Positions 48,320 to 58,859 of a stretch of 64,000 nt of DNA are shown piece by piece; position 1 is the first letter of the stretch; each line of letters begins with the position of its first letter. The notes beneath the pieces were generated by a model, which was not told where the DNA came from, did no database searches, and saw only the letters and a program-made list of their open reading frames with translations. The position numbers and the translations under genes were made by a program. This DNA is from Nemania diffusa (Eukaryota; Ascomycota; Sordariomycetes; Xylariales; Xylariaceae): NCBI GenBank assembly GCA_038501195.1, contig JBBPUQ010000008.1, forward strand, positions 1,220,001 to 1,284,000, given 5' to 3'.

Positions 48320-48562
48320 ATGGAAACAATCGAACGACAGTTGCCCTTCAACTCTGTAGAGGATCCAAAGAACTTCTCCTTAAATCTTGAGATGTTCTGT
48401 CAACATAACGGCTTCGAAATCGAGAGCCTTGAGCTACGAAATGACATGTATGTAATTCGTCTAAGGCGGTTGGAGCAACATAGAACATACAATGTAAGAA
48501 GTCCGAGCTCATTGCTAGTTGTAGTATTAACGATAGGATACGACGAATAATAGTCTAAATAA
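48320..48562 (+). CDS. Possible 60-aa protein with one intron
   Basis: Exon 1 (48320-48493) opens METIERQLPFNSVEDPKNF and continues for 58 codons with an even mix of charged and hydrophobic residues. A GTAAGA donor at 48494, an ATTAAC-like branch and a TAATAG acceptor at 48551-48553 would add Ser-Lys and a stop at 48560-48562. The intron is 60 bp, in the normal range for the window. No known domain is present. It could also be the first exon of a gene truncated by later change. It lies between the two kinase genes, just before dispersed repeat copy B. Confidence 0.35.
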
Positions 48563-48644
48563 CCGAAACCACATTATCGAGTCCATAGGCTTCCCGGAGT
48601 CAACAGGACATCTGAGTATAGCAAGCGATTTGTAGGGGAAGACC

Positions 48645-48673
48645 GGGGGGGAAGGGGGGAGGGGGGGTGGGAT
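48645..48673 (+). other. G-quadruplex-like G-run tract
   Basis: Consecutive runs of about 7, 6, 7 and 3 guanines are separated by one or two bases (AA, A, T). This fits an intramolecular G-quadruplex pattern on the + strand. Function is unknown. Confidence 0.6.
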
Positions 48674-48997
48674 GGAATGTGAGGCTTAAAGATGCGATAA
48701 GAAATGATTTATAATTCTCGAACTAGGTAGTCATCGTGGGGCCACCATGAACCTGAATGCAGTAAGCCTAGAAATCTTATATTACTATCCGCAGTCGTAG
48801 TTATGGCAAAGTTGTCATTCTACCATTGGCCTGATGAACTGCTTCGGTTATGCGGGCAACCTCGGTGTAGCATTGTGCAGGCTTAGGCAGTGATAACGCA
48901 ACTATCCGTATATTAAAACGGAACGTGTGGATGGCACAAACAGCATTTTGCAGTAAATATAATATTTATCATAAAAAACTTCCCTAACTAGCTAATG

Positions 48998-49190
48998 AGA
49001 CGGTGCGGGCGACACTGCTACTCCCGGGGGGGGGGGGGGTTAATTAGGTCAGGAAGACCTTCTTTTCTTCTTTTATTTAGTTACTTAGTCAATTTCTAGC
49101 CCCTCAAATCTCTATAAGTGATTATGATTGCCGTGGCTAGTCTTCTAGAGTGCGCTATGTGTTTTGCGCACGCTTCGTTTCACTAAGCCT
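48998..49190 (+). repeat. Dispersed repeat, copy B
   Basis: Shorter sister of the repeat at 44379-44690 in the same orientation. It is best conserved over its last 100 bp (TCAAATCTCTATAAGTGATT through CACGCTTCGTTTCA). An uninterrupted run of about 14 G (49025-49038) stands where copy A has a short G run. Confidence 0.6.
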
Positions 49191-49825
49191 AGCAGTTTAG
49201 AAAAAGGTCTGCTTAAGATAAGCAGAGAAATTAAACCAAGACTTGAGGAACAAAGCATAATTAATAAGACACATTTATTTTCAAGTGCAGTTTTACCCGC
49301 ACTGTTATAAAATCAGTTATAATCGCCCAAGTTAGCGTTTATATTTGCCTTATATTATATAGACTTCACCTTAAACCTAGGTAACCAACCCCTTTGACGA
49401 GCTGACGAAGATCCTAGTTCCAACGGGCTTTAAATTTAACTGACCTGCTTGTTCTGGGCAGTAGAAGGCTGATCGCCGCGATCATAGGAATTGTTGTTCC
49501 GCTTATTGGTTTTTAATATACGGATACCTACATTTGCATAAGTTCCACCCCCCCTTCTTTTCTCGTCCGCGCCCAACAAGGGCTGGATTACTTGGAAGCC
49601 TTAGAGCCTGCCTCGAACCGGTGAGGCCGGGATCAAGGATTAGCAATCATATTTTAGGGTTCAATCGCTGATTTATCAAGGAACAATGCCCGTTGAGACG
49701 TGTACATTTTTGGAATATATTAAGAGCTTATTTTCAACTTTCAGATCCGCCTCTGTCAAACACGTCCCAGACCCCCCCAGTTAGCCTGCTCATGACGAAA
49801 ACCAATATTCGGATCTAATTTCAGT

Positions 49826-51454
49826 ATGCCCTCCCCTATCAGTATTTCCCATGAAACCTTATTCAATGCTTGCGTTGAAGAAAGAACAACCCCCTTTAAC
49901 AACTATCGTTTCATACCTTCAAGCGAATTCCCCAAATTCCTTTCCCGGGATCAAATTAAAACTGCGCTACAAGATAGCCTAAAAGATGCCACTCCTCAAC
50001 AACACGCCGAGCTGGTTCGATATGTGAGCGAGAAAGCAAACAAGGTTTTCCTTACTCTTATATTTTCGGACAGACTCAAACAGATAGGAAACCTTTTTGA
50101 AGCCAACTTCGTGGATGAAGACCTCCCCATATGTATGGATCCTGATTGGCAAATTAGCACATTGGATGATGCTAAGAAACACGGTCCTTGGGAATGCTTC
50201 AACCATGAGAAGTGGAGAACAGCGCGCAAGGAAGCATTCATTAGCAGCCAATGGATATTTGTTGTCCCGTCCTTCTACAGGAACCAGTTTATCTACTCTT
50301 TCCCTGCCAAACAGCCACTTCCCTTTGTCCTTCTGAAAGATGCCCGTAAGGATGAGGGGCGATTTGGCTTGGTTTGCGAGGTTGGAATCGTCAAAGGGCA
50401 TCATGATTATGATGTTCCTGTCACTTCAACTAGATCCAGCCCCCGCCACTTCAAAGTTGCACTGAAAAGCATCAAGTCAATCGAGTTCGACGATGCAACA
50501 GTCAAGAAGTTTTACGACAGAGAAAAAAAGACGTTAGAAACCATGAGGGACTTGAATCATCCTCATCTTATACGTGCCGTGGCCACGTACGAAAGAGGAG
50601 ATGATAGGGGGTTTCTATTCCCATGGGCTGATGGCGGCAACCTCCTGCAATTCTGGATGGCGAACGGGATAAGTGGCCACCAAAATCTACTACCCTGGGC
50701 TCTTCAACAAATGAGGGGCTTGGCAGAGGGTATTCAGAAGCTCCACGACAAAATGACGCGTCACGGGGATATAAAGCCAGCCAACATTGTTATCTTCAAA
50801 AGCGGGCAGAAGGATAAAGGGAACTTGGTGGTTGCAGACGTCGGTCTTGCCAAGTTCCACGCTACCTATACTCGTGACCGATTCGTAGCCACGACTACCG
50901 CACATGGAAGCAGAAGATACGAGCCACCGGAAGTGCAATTTCCAACGACGAAGTTCTCTCGCAAGTACGACGTATGGTCCTTGGGGTGTACATTCCTTGA
51001 ATTCCTCATTTGGCTATCATATTCACATGCCGGGCTCACAAACTTCTTCAAGGCTTGTGAAGAGGGTGTAACTGACAATCGATATTGGGATGGCGATTCA
51101 CTACGTCAGATCATTAAAGATTGGATATACAGGCTATCGACTGATCTCCAAACTCCATCACTGAAGGCCATCTTGGACCTGATTAAAACACGAATGCTGA
51201 TTGTCGACGTTGACAATCGAGCAGACTCGGCTGAACTGGTACAGAAAATGCCAACCTCCCAAAGTAATGACTTACTCGAACCCCCATACCATTCCGGAGC
51301 TACTGTCAAGGAACTCACTTCGGATAGGCATGGACTTGCGCCTTCCGCGGCGGCCGGCTTGAAAGTGTCACTTTCCGAGAATGTAGGTAAACCAACCATC
51401 CCCCAACCTCACAATTATCATAAATTAGCTTGGAAATCGAAAGGAAGAAACTAA
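49826..51454 (+). CDS. Fungal-specific protein kinase, second family member
   Basis: A single exon encodes 542 aa. Residues ~1-175 match the pre-kinase region of the 44904-47315 kinase in order and spacing (YRFIPSSEFPKFLS, VFLTLIFSDRLKQIG, DEDLPI, SQWIFVVPSF). The kinase domain follows with EGRFGLVCEVGI as glycine loop, FKVALKSIK with the Lys, HPHLIRAVATY, RHGDIKPANIVIF catalytic loop, VADVGLAKFH in place of DFG, RRYEPPEV and YDVWSLGCTFLEF. The C-lobe ends near RMLIVDVDNRADSAELV and a short Ser-rich tail. The catalytic Lys and the Asp of HGDIKPAN are present, and the DFG Asp is kept as DVG. It is probably a paralogue of the neighbouring kinase, although this one has no introns. Its position 240 bp upstream of a HET gene suggests a shared recognition role, which is inference. 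Confidence 0.85.
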   Translation: MPSPISISHETLFNACVEERTTPFNNYRFIPSSEFPKFLSRDQIKTALQDSLKDATPQQHAELVRYVSEKANKVFLTLIFSDRLKQIGNLFEANFVDEDLPICMDPDWQISTLDDAKKHGPWECFNHEKWRTARKEAFISSQWIFVVPSFYRNQFIYSFPAKQPLPFVLLKDARKDEGRFGLVCEVGIVKGHHDYDVPVTSTRSSPRHFKVALKSIKSIEFDDATVKKFYDREKKTLETMRDLNHPHLIRAVATYERGDDRGFLFPWADGGNLLQFWMANGISGHQNLLPWALQQMRGLAEGIQKLHDKMTRHGDIKPANIVIFKSGQKDKGNLVVADVGLAKFHATYTRDRFVATTTAHGSRRYEPPEVQFPTTKFSRKYDVWSLGCTFLEFLIWLSYSHAGLTNFFKACEEGVTDNRYWDGDSLRQIIKDWIYRLSTDLQTPSLKAILDLIKTRMLIVDVDNRADSAELVQKMPTSQSNDLLEPPYHSGATVKELTSDRHGLAPSAAAGLKVSLSENVGKPTIPQPHNYHKLAWKSKGRN

Positions 51455-51692
51455 TTGCTGAACATCTATTTAGTACGTGAGTTAATAGTGGATTAGTCCG
51501 TTCGTTTTCACAGATTCTGACGGCAGCTCAAAACAAAGAATGTGAGATCCTCAAGTATGGTTCAATAGTAAATACTAAAGCGATATAGCCGGTAAGTTTA
51601 GTTTTATAAATATATTTGCCACTGTTCCGTAAGGAACATCCTTTCTAACTGGAAAATAGAGGACCAGTAACCTTCGTGACGTATGGGAGCAT

Positions 51693-53639
51693 GTGACGGA
51701 TAATAATCTGGCGGACGAACTTCTGAAGCAGCTTCAGACATTTGCCCCTTCTCCAGAAGCACCTCTCCAAGCCAGCCTTTGCTCCTTCTGCCAAAAGCTC
51801 GACTTGGAACCGGCCATCATTGATCTAGATCTAATTTTCGAGGCAGTTAGGAGTGTGTCCAGCACCTGTGGTTTCTGCAAGTTGTTAAATCACTGTTTTT
51901 TAAAGAAAAACGTCAAGTTTACTAAACCATTTCAGCTCTTTCGAGAAGGTTCTGTACTTAGTGCCTCCCGAAAGGGCCCACCTCTGGTATCTATATACTC
52001 CAATCCAGGTTCGTGTGCAATACTCCCTACTGGTTCTAACAATAAGTACTAATAGAATCTATTTCAAGATAATTTGAAAAGTGATGTTTTGTCGTACTCT
52101 CAGATTGGACTACCCGAGCTGCCTGAGGTTGCTAGTCCACGACAGTTCCAATTACTGAAAGAGTGGATTAAGCTTTGTGATCAAAAGCACGAATGTTTCC
52201 AGACGCACGGGGATACAAGTGATACAGGGATGCCGACGAGGGTATTAGATGTAGGTTTGAGAGCTGCCCCATCTTTGCGTCTGGTTACACCTCACAGCAC
52301 TTTAAATGAAAAGTATGTCGCCCTGAGCCATTGTTGGGGCAAAATCCCACCAGGCCAGAACTTTGTTACGGAAAGGGGTAATATCGACCAACTAATGCGT
52401 GACATTAATCCTGATCGTCTTCCAAGGACGTTCCAAGACGCAGTTAGGACTACCCGCGAGCTAGACATTCGCTATCTTTGGATCGATTCTTTATGCATCA
52501 TACAAGATGACGAAGATGACTGGAATACAGAAGCAAAAAAGATGGAAGACGTGTATAGTCATGCTTATGTTACTATTGCAGCAAGCTCCGCTGCATCATC
52601 GCGAGACGGCTTTCTGGTAGACCGACCTAGTAGAGCATACGTGAAAGTTACTACACCTGATGGAGCCCTTTATTTAGCTGAAGCTATTGATAACTTCGCG
52701 GGTCATGTTGAAAAGGGCATTCTGAATACGCGAGCTTGGGTTTTACAGGAACGGGCCTTATCTCGGCGGATTATTCATTTCACTTCGACTCAGATATACT
52801 GGGAGTGTGGGGTTGGCGTTCATTGTGAGACGCTTGCACAAATGCGCAAGTGAGTACAATGCCCACGAGGCGATGACTTTGCACAGTTACCAACTAACGC
52901 CTTAATTAACCGCAGTCCCCAATCCCAATTCTTAGGTGACCCTGATTTCCCACGTCTTGGACTAGCGTATTTCAAAAACGAGCGGATTCGCCTGTTTCAG
53001 CATTTATTTACGGTATACTGTGCATTGAAATTTACAAAAGTAAGCGACCGCTCGGTCGCTATCTCCGGTCTGCTAAAGCGACTATCGCGCACTTTTGATA
53101 TGAGAGTCGATTACGGCATATTTTGGAAGTTCTTCGAGAGATCAATGCTCTGGGTGGCCGGAGTTTCAGGGATCTTATCGCGCATTCGAGATGCGAGTGA
53201 TCGTTTTATGCCATCTTGGTCTTGGATGGCGTACTCGGGGGAAATCACGTACCCCGACATTTCGTTTGGGGGAGTCGAGTGGACGGGGGACCTGAGGAAG
53301 CCCGCTCAAATCGAATTCCAGGAAGGCGAATCCCAAGACTCCACGTTCAAAACTGGCCTCGTTGCAATGGCGAGGAAACTGAATATTGAGGGCCAGGACT
53401 GGGCTGAAAGAGTTGCACTCGACACGGAGCCGTGGGATAACTTCAATTGTAGCGAATGGAAATGTATTACAGTTGGTAAAGATAAAGTCGCGCCCACGGC
53501 TGCCGAAGTGCGTTATTATGCCCTGCTGATACGCCCATTGTCCAATAGCCAGGGACGGAAGGTCTACGAAAGAGCTGGCGCTGGAATGTTTACCAAAGCT
53601 TATTTTTCAAAGGAAGTTGAAGAAGTTCGACTGCTGTAA
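51693..53639 (+). CDS. HET-domain (heterokaryon incompatibility) protein 1
   Basis: Three exons, 51693-52008, 52069-52849 and 52916-53639, give 606 aa. The N-terminal 105 residues carry a paired-Cys segment (CSFCQKL, CGFCKLL) common before HET domains. The HET domain (~187-330) has YVALSHCWG, then LPRTFQDAVRTTRELDIRYL, WIDSLCIIQDDEDDW, YVTIAASSAASSRDGF and TRAWVLQERALSRR. The C-terminal part has SDRSVAISGLLKRL and a PSWSWMAY motif. HET proteins trigger cell death after fusion of unlike individuals, acting as TIR-like effectors. Introns (60 and 66 bp) have GTTCGT and GTGAGT donors and keep frame. The gene is convergent with the next HET gene, with 248 bp between stops. Confidence 0.92.
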
Positions 53640-53887
53640 AATCACAAACACCTAGTTTAAAATAAATACAAAGATGTATTTATTTAAAAATTATAAAAGA
53701 AAATAAAAATAATTACAGTTAATTGATATTAATAAAATAAGATAAAATATTTAGTAGTGTTTGGAATTTTTTTGCAACAACAAGAGGTTTTAAAATTTTG
53801 ATGCTATAAGTCTCCGTGGATCTCCCCTACCCTATTAGAGTCCTATAGATCAAGATATTTCCGTGTGCCGCACGTGTCATAGGTACA

Positions 53888-55892
53888 CTAAACTATCGAA
53901 AACTCCATCTCATTCCAACCGACTCGGAATTCTGCAGCTTCGTCGCCATATTGTGGCATATCGCAGTACCCTATTCGACGAAAAGTTCCGTCGTTGTTGT
54001 CCTGCAACACCAAGCTCCGAATCACTCCAGAATCGCACAGTATTTGCAATAAAGAGATATCGAGTGAGCGGACATCTCGGGACTCTTGCGCATCAAGCAC
54101 AATCGATAGACCTGTGTGGCTCTGTGGCACAACAAGCTCACAACTTGTCGGGTTTTCAACGAGCTTCATAGTAAGCGCTTTCCCCAGGATTCGTACCTTA
54201 CCGGACAAGTACTTCGTGTATCTCTCAACTTCCGACCTAGGCTCGATGCTAAACTCTATGAGACTCGCTGTCGTCTTCAGCGAGCTCCACATACGGTTTC
54301 TGAAAGTCACTTGGCCGTCGATAGAGGCCCAAGACCAAGAAGGCGCTCTGTAACCCTGAGAGGGCCGCGACAAGGGTATTTGCCCCTCGGCCCGTGCCCA
54401 CATTAGCTGTGGGAGCAGCGCATAACTGAAGATCCCGCCAAGATATTCACCCAGATCTGCACGATGCATCTTCTGGGCAATTCCCGAGATGGCATTTAGT
54501 CTATCCTCTAAGAATCCCAGGCTGCGTTGCGTGTATGCTTCGACAATGTTCGCCCACTGCTCAATTAAGATACGTTGCCGCTCATCCTGCTCGCCGGTTA
54601 TCCTCAGCGCAAGCGACATAAGACCCGTTCGATACAGGAATGTGTTGCGTTTCAAGCTGTTTTTGCGCCGTGCATCAGCAGCCCCGCCGTACTTGGCAGC
54701 GTAAAGCACCGATGCTACTCGGCCTTCCATCATCGGCATCCCCTCCCGCTGTACATTGAACGGGAGAGCCGTGCCGCCATCGCGCTCGTTGCCGGTTAAG
54801 CAGCGAAATTCCATGCACAATGCACCGAACATCAATAGGCACGGCGCCAAGAGGTGCTCTTGCATCGTCCATCCGCGTTTGTGGATCGGTTCATCACCGG
54901 CGGGGTCTGCCACCAGTAGCACGCTGCCTTTCTTGTGACGCGAGTACTCGGCACGGAGCCGGATAGGCGTCTTCTCTAGCTTCCGTGGCTGGAGAAAACC
55001 ATCGTGACAAGTCGATGCCGTGCTGGCGGATATCGTCACATACGAACGGTTGTAGATGTCTGTCATCCTGCTGATTTCTACTATCTTGTCTCTAGGATCG
55101 TCTTGAACAATGCAGATGGCATCAATCCATATGTACTTCACTCTTAACGCCCGTGTCACCGTGATCGCATCATTAATCGTCTGCGGCAAATCATCTGCGG
55201 ACAACGCTCGCAAATGTTGCTCCAGTGATGCCTTGGTGGTTGTGACGGGTTGAGGCCCGCCCCAGCAATAACTTAGTGTGACGTATCTGCCATGTTCGAG
55301 CCCTTCTGCTCGGGTATCAACGAGACGTAGTATTTCGCCCGAGACGTCAATAACCCGCGTGGGCAAAGGGCTCTTCTTGGAGCTTTCGCACGCCGAATGC
55401 TTTTTGCAGCAAGCTTTCAGCCACTGGCGGGCCTTTTCAAAAGCTCGCTCCGAACCAATGTCTAGACCAGGGGGGTGGATTGGAAGGGCCTTGTGGGAAG
55501 GGTCATCTGTAGAGCGAGGGTCAAGATTACGGAACCGTATTCTAAATCCCTTCTAACCTACTTTCTGGTGAATAAACATGAAACAATTGCGCCTCTTGAC
55601 TTTGCTCTTCATCATCTTCATCCCATCCTTCTCGCGCAAGGAGAGCTCGCATATCATCTTTACGATTTCGATATCGACCGACGTGTAACTCAACATTTGT
55701 CTCCGGCCCTGCTTTCGTGACACGGACGTATTGCTGTAGTAGTTCGCATTGTTCCGCCCCGGCTTGCTGCTTCAGTTTCCCTAGCTGTCCAAAAATGTGG
55801 CTTTGGGCTCGGTCATCCAGATTCACCACGATCTGATTGCATATAGAGCAAGAGTGAGCAATCTCGGATACGCTGCCGGTTGTCGCTGTCAT
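53888..55892 (-). CDS. HET-domain protein 2, possible frameshift
   Basis: Two open frames on the minus strand join into a protein of about 660 aa. The first (55892-55542) has SCSICNQIV and a beta-strand region ending LFHVYSPES. The second, open from just below 55550 to the stop at 53888, has ERAFEKARQWLKACCKKH, PTRVIDVSGE, then the HET domain: YVTLSYCWGG, IWIDAICIVQDDPRDK and RGWTMQEHLLAPCLLMFG. A PSWSWAS motif follows. The frame changes by one base near 55540-55560. Either a 43-nt intron with a weak GTTTCA donor is spliced, or one extra base in the CCC at 55548-55550 breaks the gene. Without transcript data I cannot choose. All HET motifs are intact after the junction. Confidence 0.85.
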
Positions 55893-56707
55893 TGTTGATT
55901 AGGAACATAATAAGAGATAATGATCAAGTCGCGGGTGTCTGAAAAGGCACTGGGGGTACGTCAGCAGTGACCCCTGCCACACTGCTGATTGTCGAGGGCT
56001 CTACAATAGTACCACGCTAAGAAATGCACTGCAGCTTTCATCAAAGTCGACCCTTGCAGCAATGGCATTGTGCAGGGCTAAAATCCTGTCATGTTAAGCC
56101 AAGCCGCTATCGTGGGTCGATGCTACTACCCTGTGTATTGTTGGTGCCTACTTAGTCTCGACTGTGCCGCTGAGATGGATAGATGAGCAAATGAATTCTT
56201 TGCTGGAATCGCATCGTTTGGTTAAATGCCACAATGCCCTCTTCCTAATCTATTCTCGTCACTACTAGCTAAACATCACCACACTTGTTTACGTCCAACC
56301 TTGTCGCTCGTTACTACAAAAATAATAAGATGAAGTACACATCTACAGCACACTCCAGGGTACTATAATCGCAGTAGGTAGAACTTGTATTAGAGAAGCG
56401 TGAGCGTAATAGGCTAATCTACGAGTCGCAGATAAGTCGATAGCTGGGCGTAAAAGCCACAGGTATCACGGTAAGCTTTTGCAACTAAAGCAATAAAGCC
56501 TCATAGACTAGCTTAAAACAGCTCAAACTAAAAACAAAAAACAAAAAACTAAAAACACAACCTGCTATCTTAGCTATCAATCCATCTCTTTCTGCTAGTT
56601 ATAAGAGAGGTAGGCGGGTAAAAACAGTGTCGTAATCGCTGCGATTGTGCCTCGAGAAATGTGCGTTGTAGTGTAGAAGTTGTGTAGTGGGCCCAGTAGG
56701 CCTGTAG
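55893..56707. other. Intergenic region with A-rich repeat-like tract
   Basis: No gene was recognised. The A-rich stretch at about 56525-56565 (AAAAACAAAAAACAAAAAACT) resembles the subterminal part of the foldback element at 29.0-29.9 kb. It lies just upstream of the gene that lacks a start codon. Confidence 0.4.
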
Positions 56708-57455
56708 AACCACCTAGTTGCCGCCGCTCTCCTGCCCCTGCTGGCCTCAGCAGCCAACATCGATGCCCGTCAAGCCACCGATTTGAAGTTCGAGATTAGT
56801 AATTTCACGGCAGCTTGCACGCCCGACATCATCGACTGTGTGTCAGTTCACCCCATTCACTTCACACAGATAAGGTTATGACTGCATAGACACTAACAAG
56901 TTGGCGTGGTATAGTTATTCAATCACCATAATCGTCAGCGACAATCCTGACTTCTCAGAGAGCTGCCAAGCGTTTGGGACGAACACCGACAGCACCCTGC
57001 CCGCCGTCAACGAGATGCAATGCGGAACGTACACCCTCTCGGTCGCCAAGTTGGACGATGGCGGATTGAATTTGACAATTGGCTCGGAATCGGACAGTCT
57101 GACGGGATCCTACACCATCCCTAGTGACGACTTGGTTATCTCGACGTCTGGCGACCACAAGGAGCAGTCGTACGTGGGCGACACCTCCTTCAACATCGAT
57201 GCCAAGCACGCGTCTTCCGCTTCGTCTCCTGCCTCGGGCACTAGCACTAGCACTACTGCTTCTACCCCTATTACGTCATCCTCCTCTGCTTCTTCACCGA
57301 CGTCGTCTGTTTCTTCCACTACTGCCTCCGAGCCATCAACCACAGGCACTACGACTTCAAGCTCCGCTAGCCCTAGCGAGACTAACAGTGCGACGCGAGA
57401 GAGCGCGTTCGCTGGTGTTATGTTTGCTGTTGGTCTAATAGCATTTATGTTTTGA
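56708..57455 (+). CDS. Putative GPI-anchored secreted protein, start codon missing
   Basis: Exon 1 (56708-56839) reads LVAAALLPLLASAANIDA, clearly a signal peptide core, then TDLKFEISNFTAACTPDI. After a 61-bp intron, exon 2 (56901-57455) continues AWYSYSITIIVSDNPDF. A beta-rich cysteine domain follows to about residue 145, then a Ser/Thr-rich linker and a hydrophobic C-terminus (AFAGVMFAVGLIAFMF), typical of a GPI signal. This layout fits small fungal cell-surface proteins. The frame upstream of LVAAALL meets a TAG at 56705-56707 and contains no ATG. A 40-nt intron after an ATG at 56658 could supply MCV, but its borders are poor. The gene may be 5'-truncated, perhaps by insertion. Confidence 0.65.
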
Positions 57456-57810
57456 TTATAAATGGCATGCACGATTACACCTATGTTCCGAACGCTAAGA
57501 GGATTCAAGGTAATGATGTGGATAAAGGTGAAGATATGGATCGATGAGATAATACAAACTGCTCCTCTTACAATGATGTTTTAATAAAGACCTGAGACAT
57601 GATCTCCTGTATATATCAATGATTGTTGCTCTGAACCGTATAAAGATTATTAGTCGCTGCTCCTATTGAGCATGAGACAGAGGAAAGAGATGCGATGGTG
57701 CGTTAGTCGCGCCATTGTGGATGTGGAACGTGTACTGCGTAGGCTCTAGGCCCACTGTCTAGACTCCGGTCTAATATAGTAGTCACCTATCTCTTAACTT
57801 TTATCCAATA
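57456..57810. other. Intergenic region before tRNA-Ser
   Basis: The 3' flank of the GPI-type gene; no further feature was recognised. Confidence 0.45.
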
Positions 57811-57891
57811 GGCAACGTGGCTGAGTGGTTAAAGCGTATGACTAGAAATCATATCCCTTCGGGGTCACAGGTTCGAGTCCTGTCGTTGTCG
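57811..57891 (+). tRNA. tRNA-Ser(AGA)
   Basis: The acceptor arm GGCAACG pairs with CGTTGTC (57884-57890) with one G-U pair, followed by discriminator G. The A box TGGCTGAGTGG and B box GGTTCGAGTCC are intact. The anticodon stem TATGA/TCATA holds loop CTAGAAA, with anticodon AGA at 57844-57846 (reads UCU, and other UCN after inosine modification). The long variable arm is typical of class II serine tRNAs. No intron is present. Confidence 0.95.
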
Positions 57892-58859
57892 TAGTATCCT
57901 GTTATAATGATCTTGCTTTTTTCTTTTCTGGTGATCATTCCGATGTTTCATTTCTATGTTTTGCTTGATGCCTTCTTGTGCCGTCAATCGAGCTAGATGG
58001 CTTACCTCACTTATTATGGCGGAACCGCTTGTCTCCCGTTTTCTTTCTTTTGTTTCAGTCCGATCTTGGCCCGTTGAAAAGGTTCCGAGTTGGTGGAACG
58101 CAAACACTTTTTTTTTAGAATGCTCCACAGCAACCACGGGCTTCTTAAGCTCCTGTCGCCGATGGTCAGCCCTACGTACCGGACAGGTGCTTTAGGTTCG
58201 CGGGAGTGTTGCATACCTCTTAAAATGAACACTTGCAGAAGAGAATAAAATGACTACTATGAAAGGCAACAATGAAAACGTCACTAGCATTTACATAGGA
58301 AAAAAAACCATTCAAAAGCATTTTTCCTATCCTCTAACATATCTTTCTATTTCGACAACTTTCGATTAATAGTCAGTCAACAGTTCAAGATCGGACTTCG
58401 GACTCGGATTCCCGCCCCCTACCCACCACCGGAAAACGCCTCGGTACCGAAGAGAAGAGCTAGGTACATGCCGTCCTAGAGGAGTACTTAAATCGCTGAT
58501 GCTCCTTTTCAATTATTTATATATAAATAATCATAATGCAATCATTCTACTATTTAATATTCGGATTGATCTATTCAGACGCTTTAGGGGGTTAAGAAAG
58601 GACTACGAAGACAACCCTGCAGCATCTTTTTCTTTTACCAAGACACTACAATAATACACCCCCAACTATTCATCGAACCAACGATAGACGCGGTTGCTGT
58701 CTCGAACAGGAAGTGAATTGGGGCAGTCCGTCTCACATCCTCAACGCCATCCCTCTATTCATCGACTATTTTTTGAATTGTTTTTCTTTCCAACGTTCAT
58801 ACCCTTACATCCAAACTTGGTTCCCCTGACCTTCATAGCGACTGCGGAAACAACCAGTC
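57892..58859. other. Intergenic region and long leader of MCR1
   Basis: After the tRNA terminator there is no supported gene. The last 180 bp is pyrimidine-rich and C-rich, a typical fungal 5' leader, ending at the MCR1 start codon. Confidence 0.45.
57917..57922 (+). terminator. Pol III terminator (T6) after tRNA-Ser
   Basis: A run of six T lies about 26 bases after the end of the tRNA and fits RNA polymerase III termination. Confidence 0.6.

Larger units (their letters stand above)
48563..49825. other. Intergenic region with G-runs and dispersed repeat copy B
   Basis: Holds a G-quadruplex-like tract (48645-48673), repeat copy B with an internal G homopolymer, and the leader of the second kinase gene. 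A C-rich patch CCACCCCCCCTTC lies near 49546. No gene was recognised. Confidence 0.5.
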
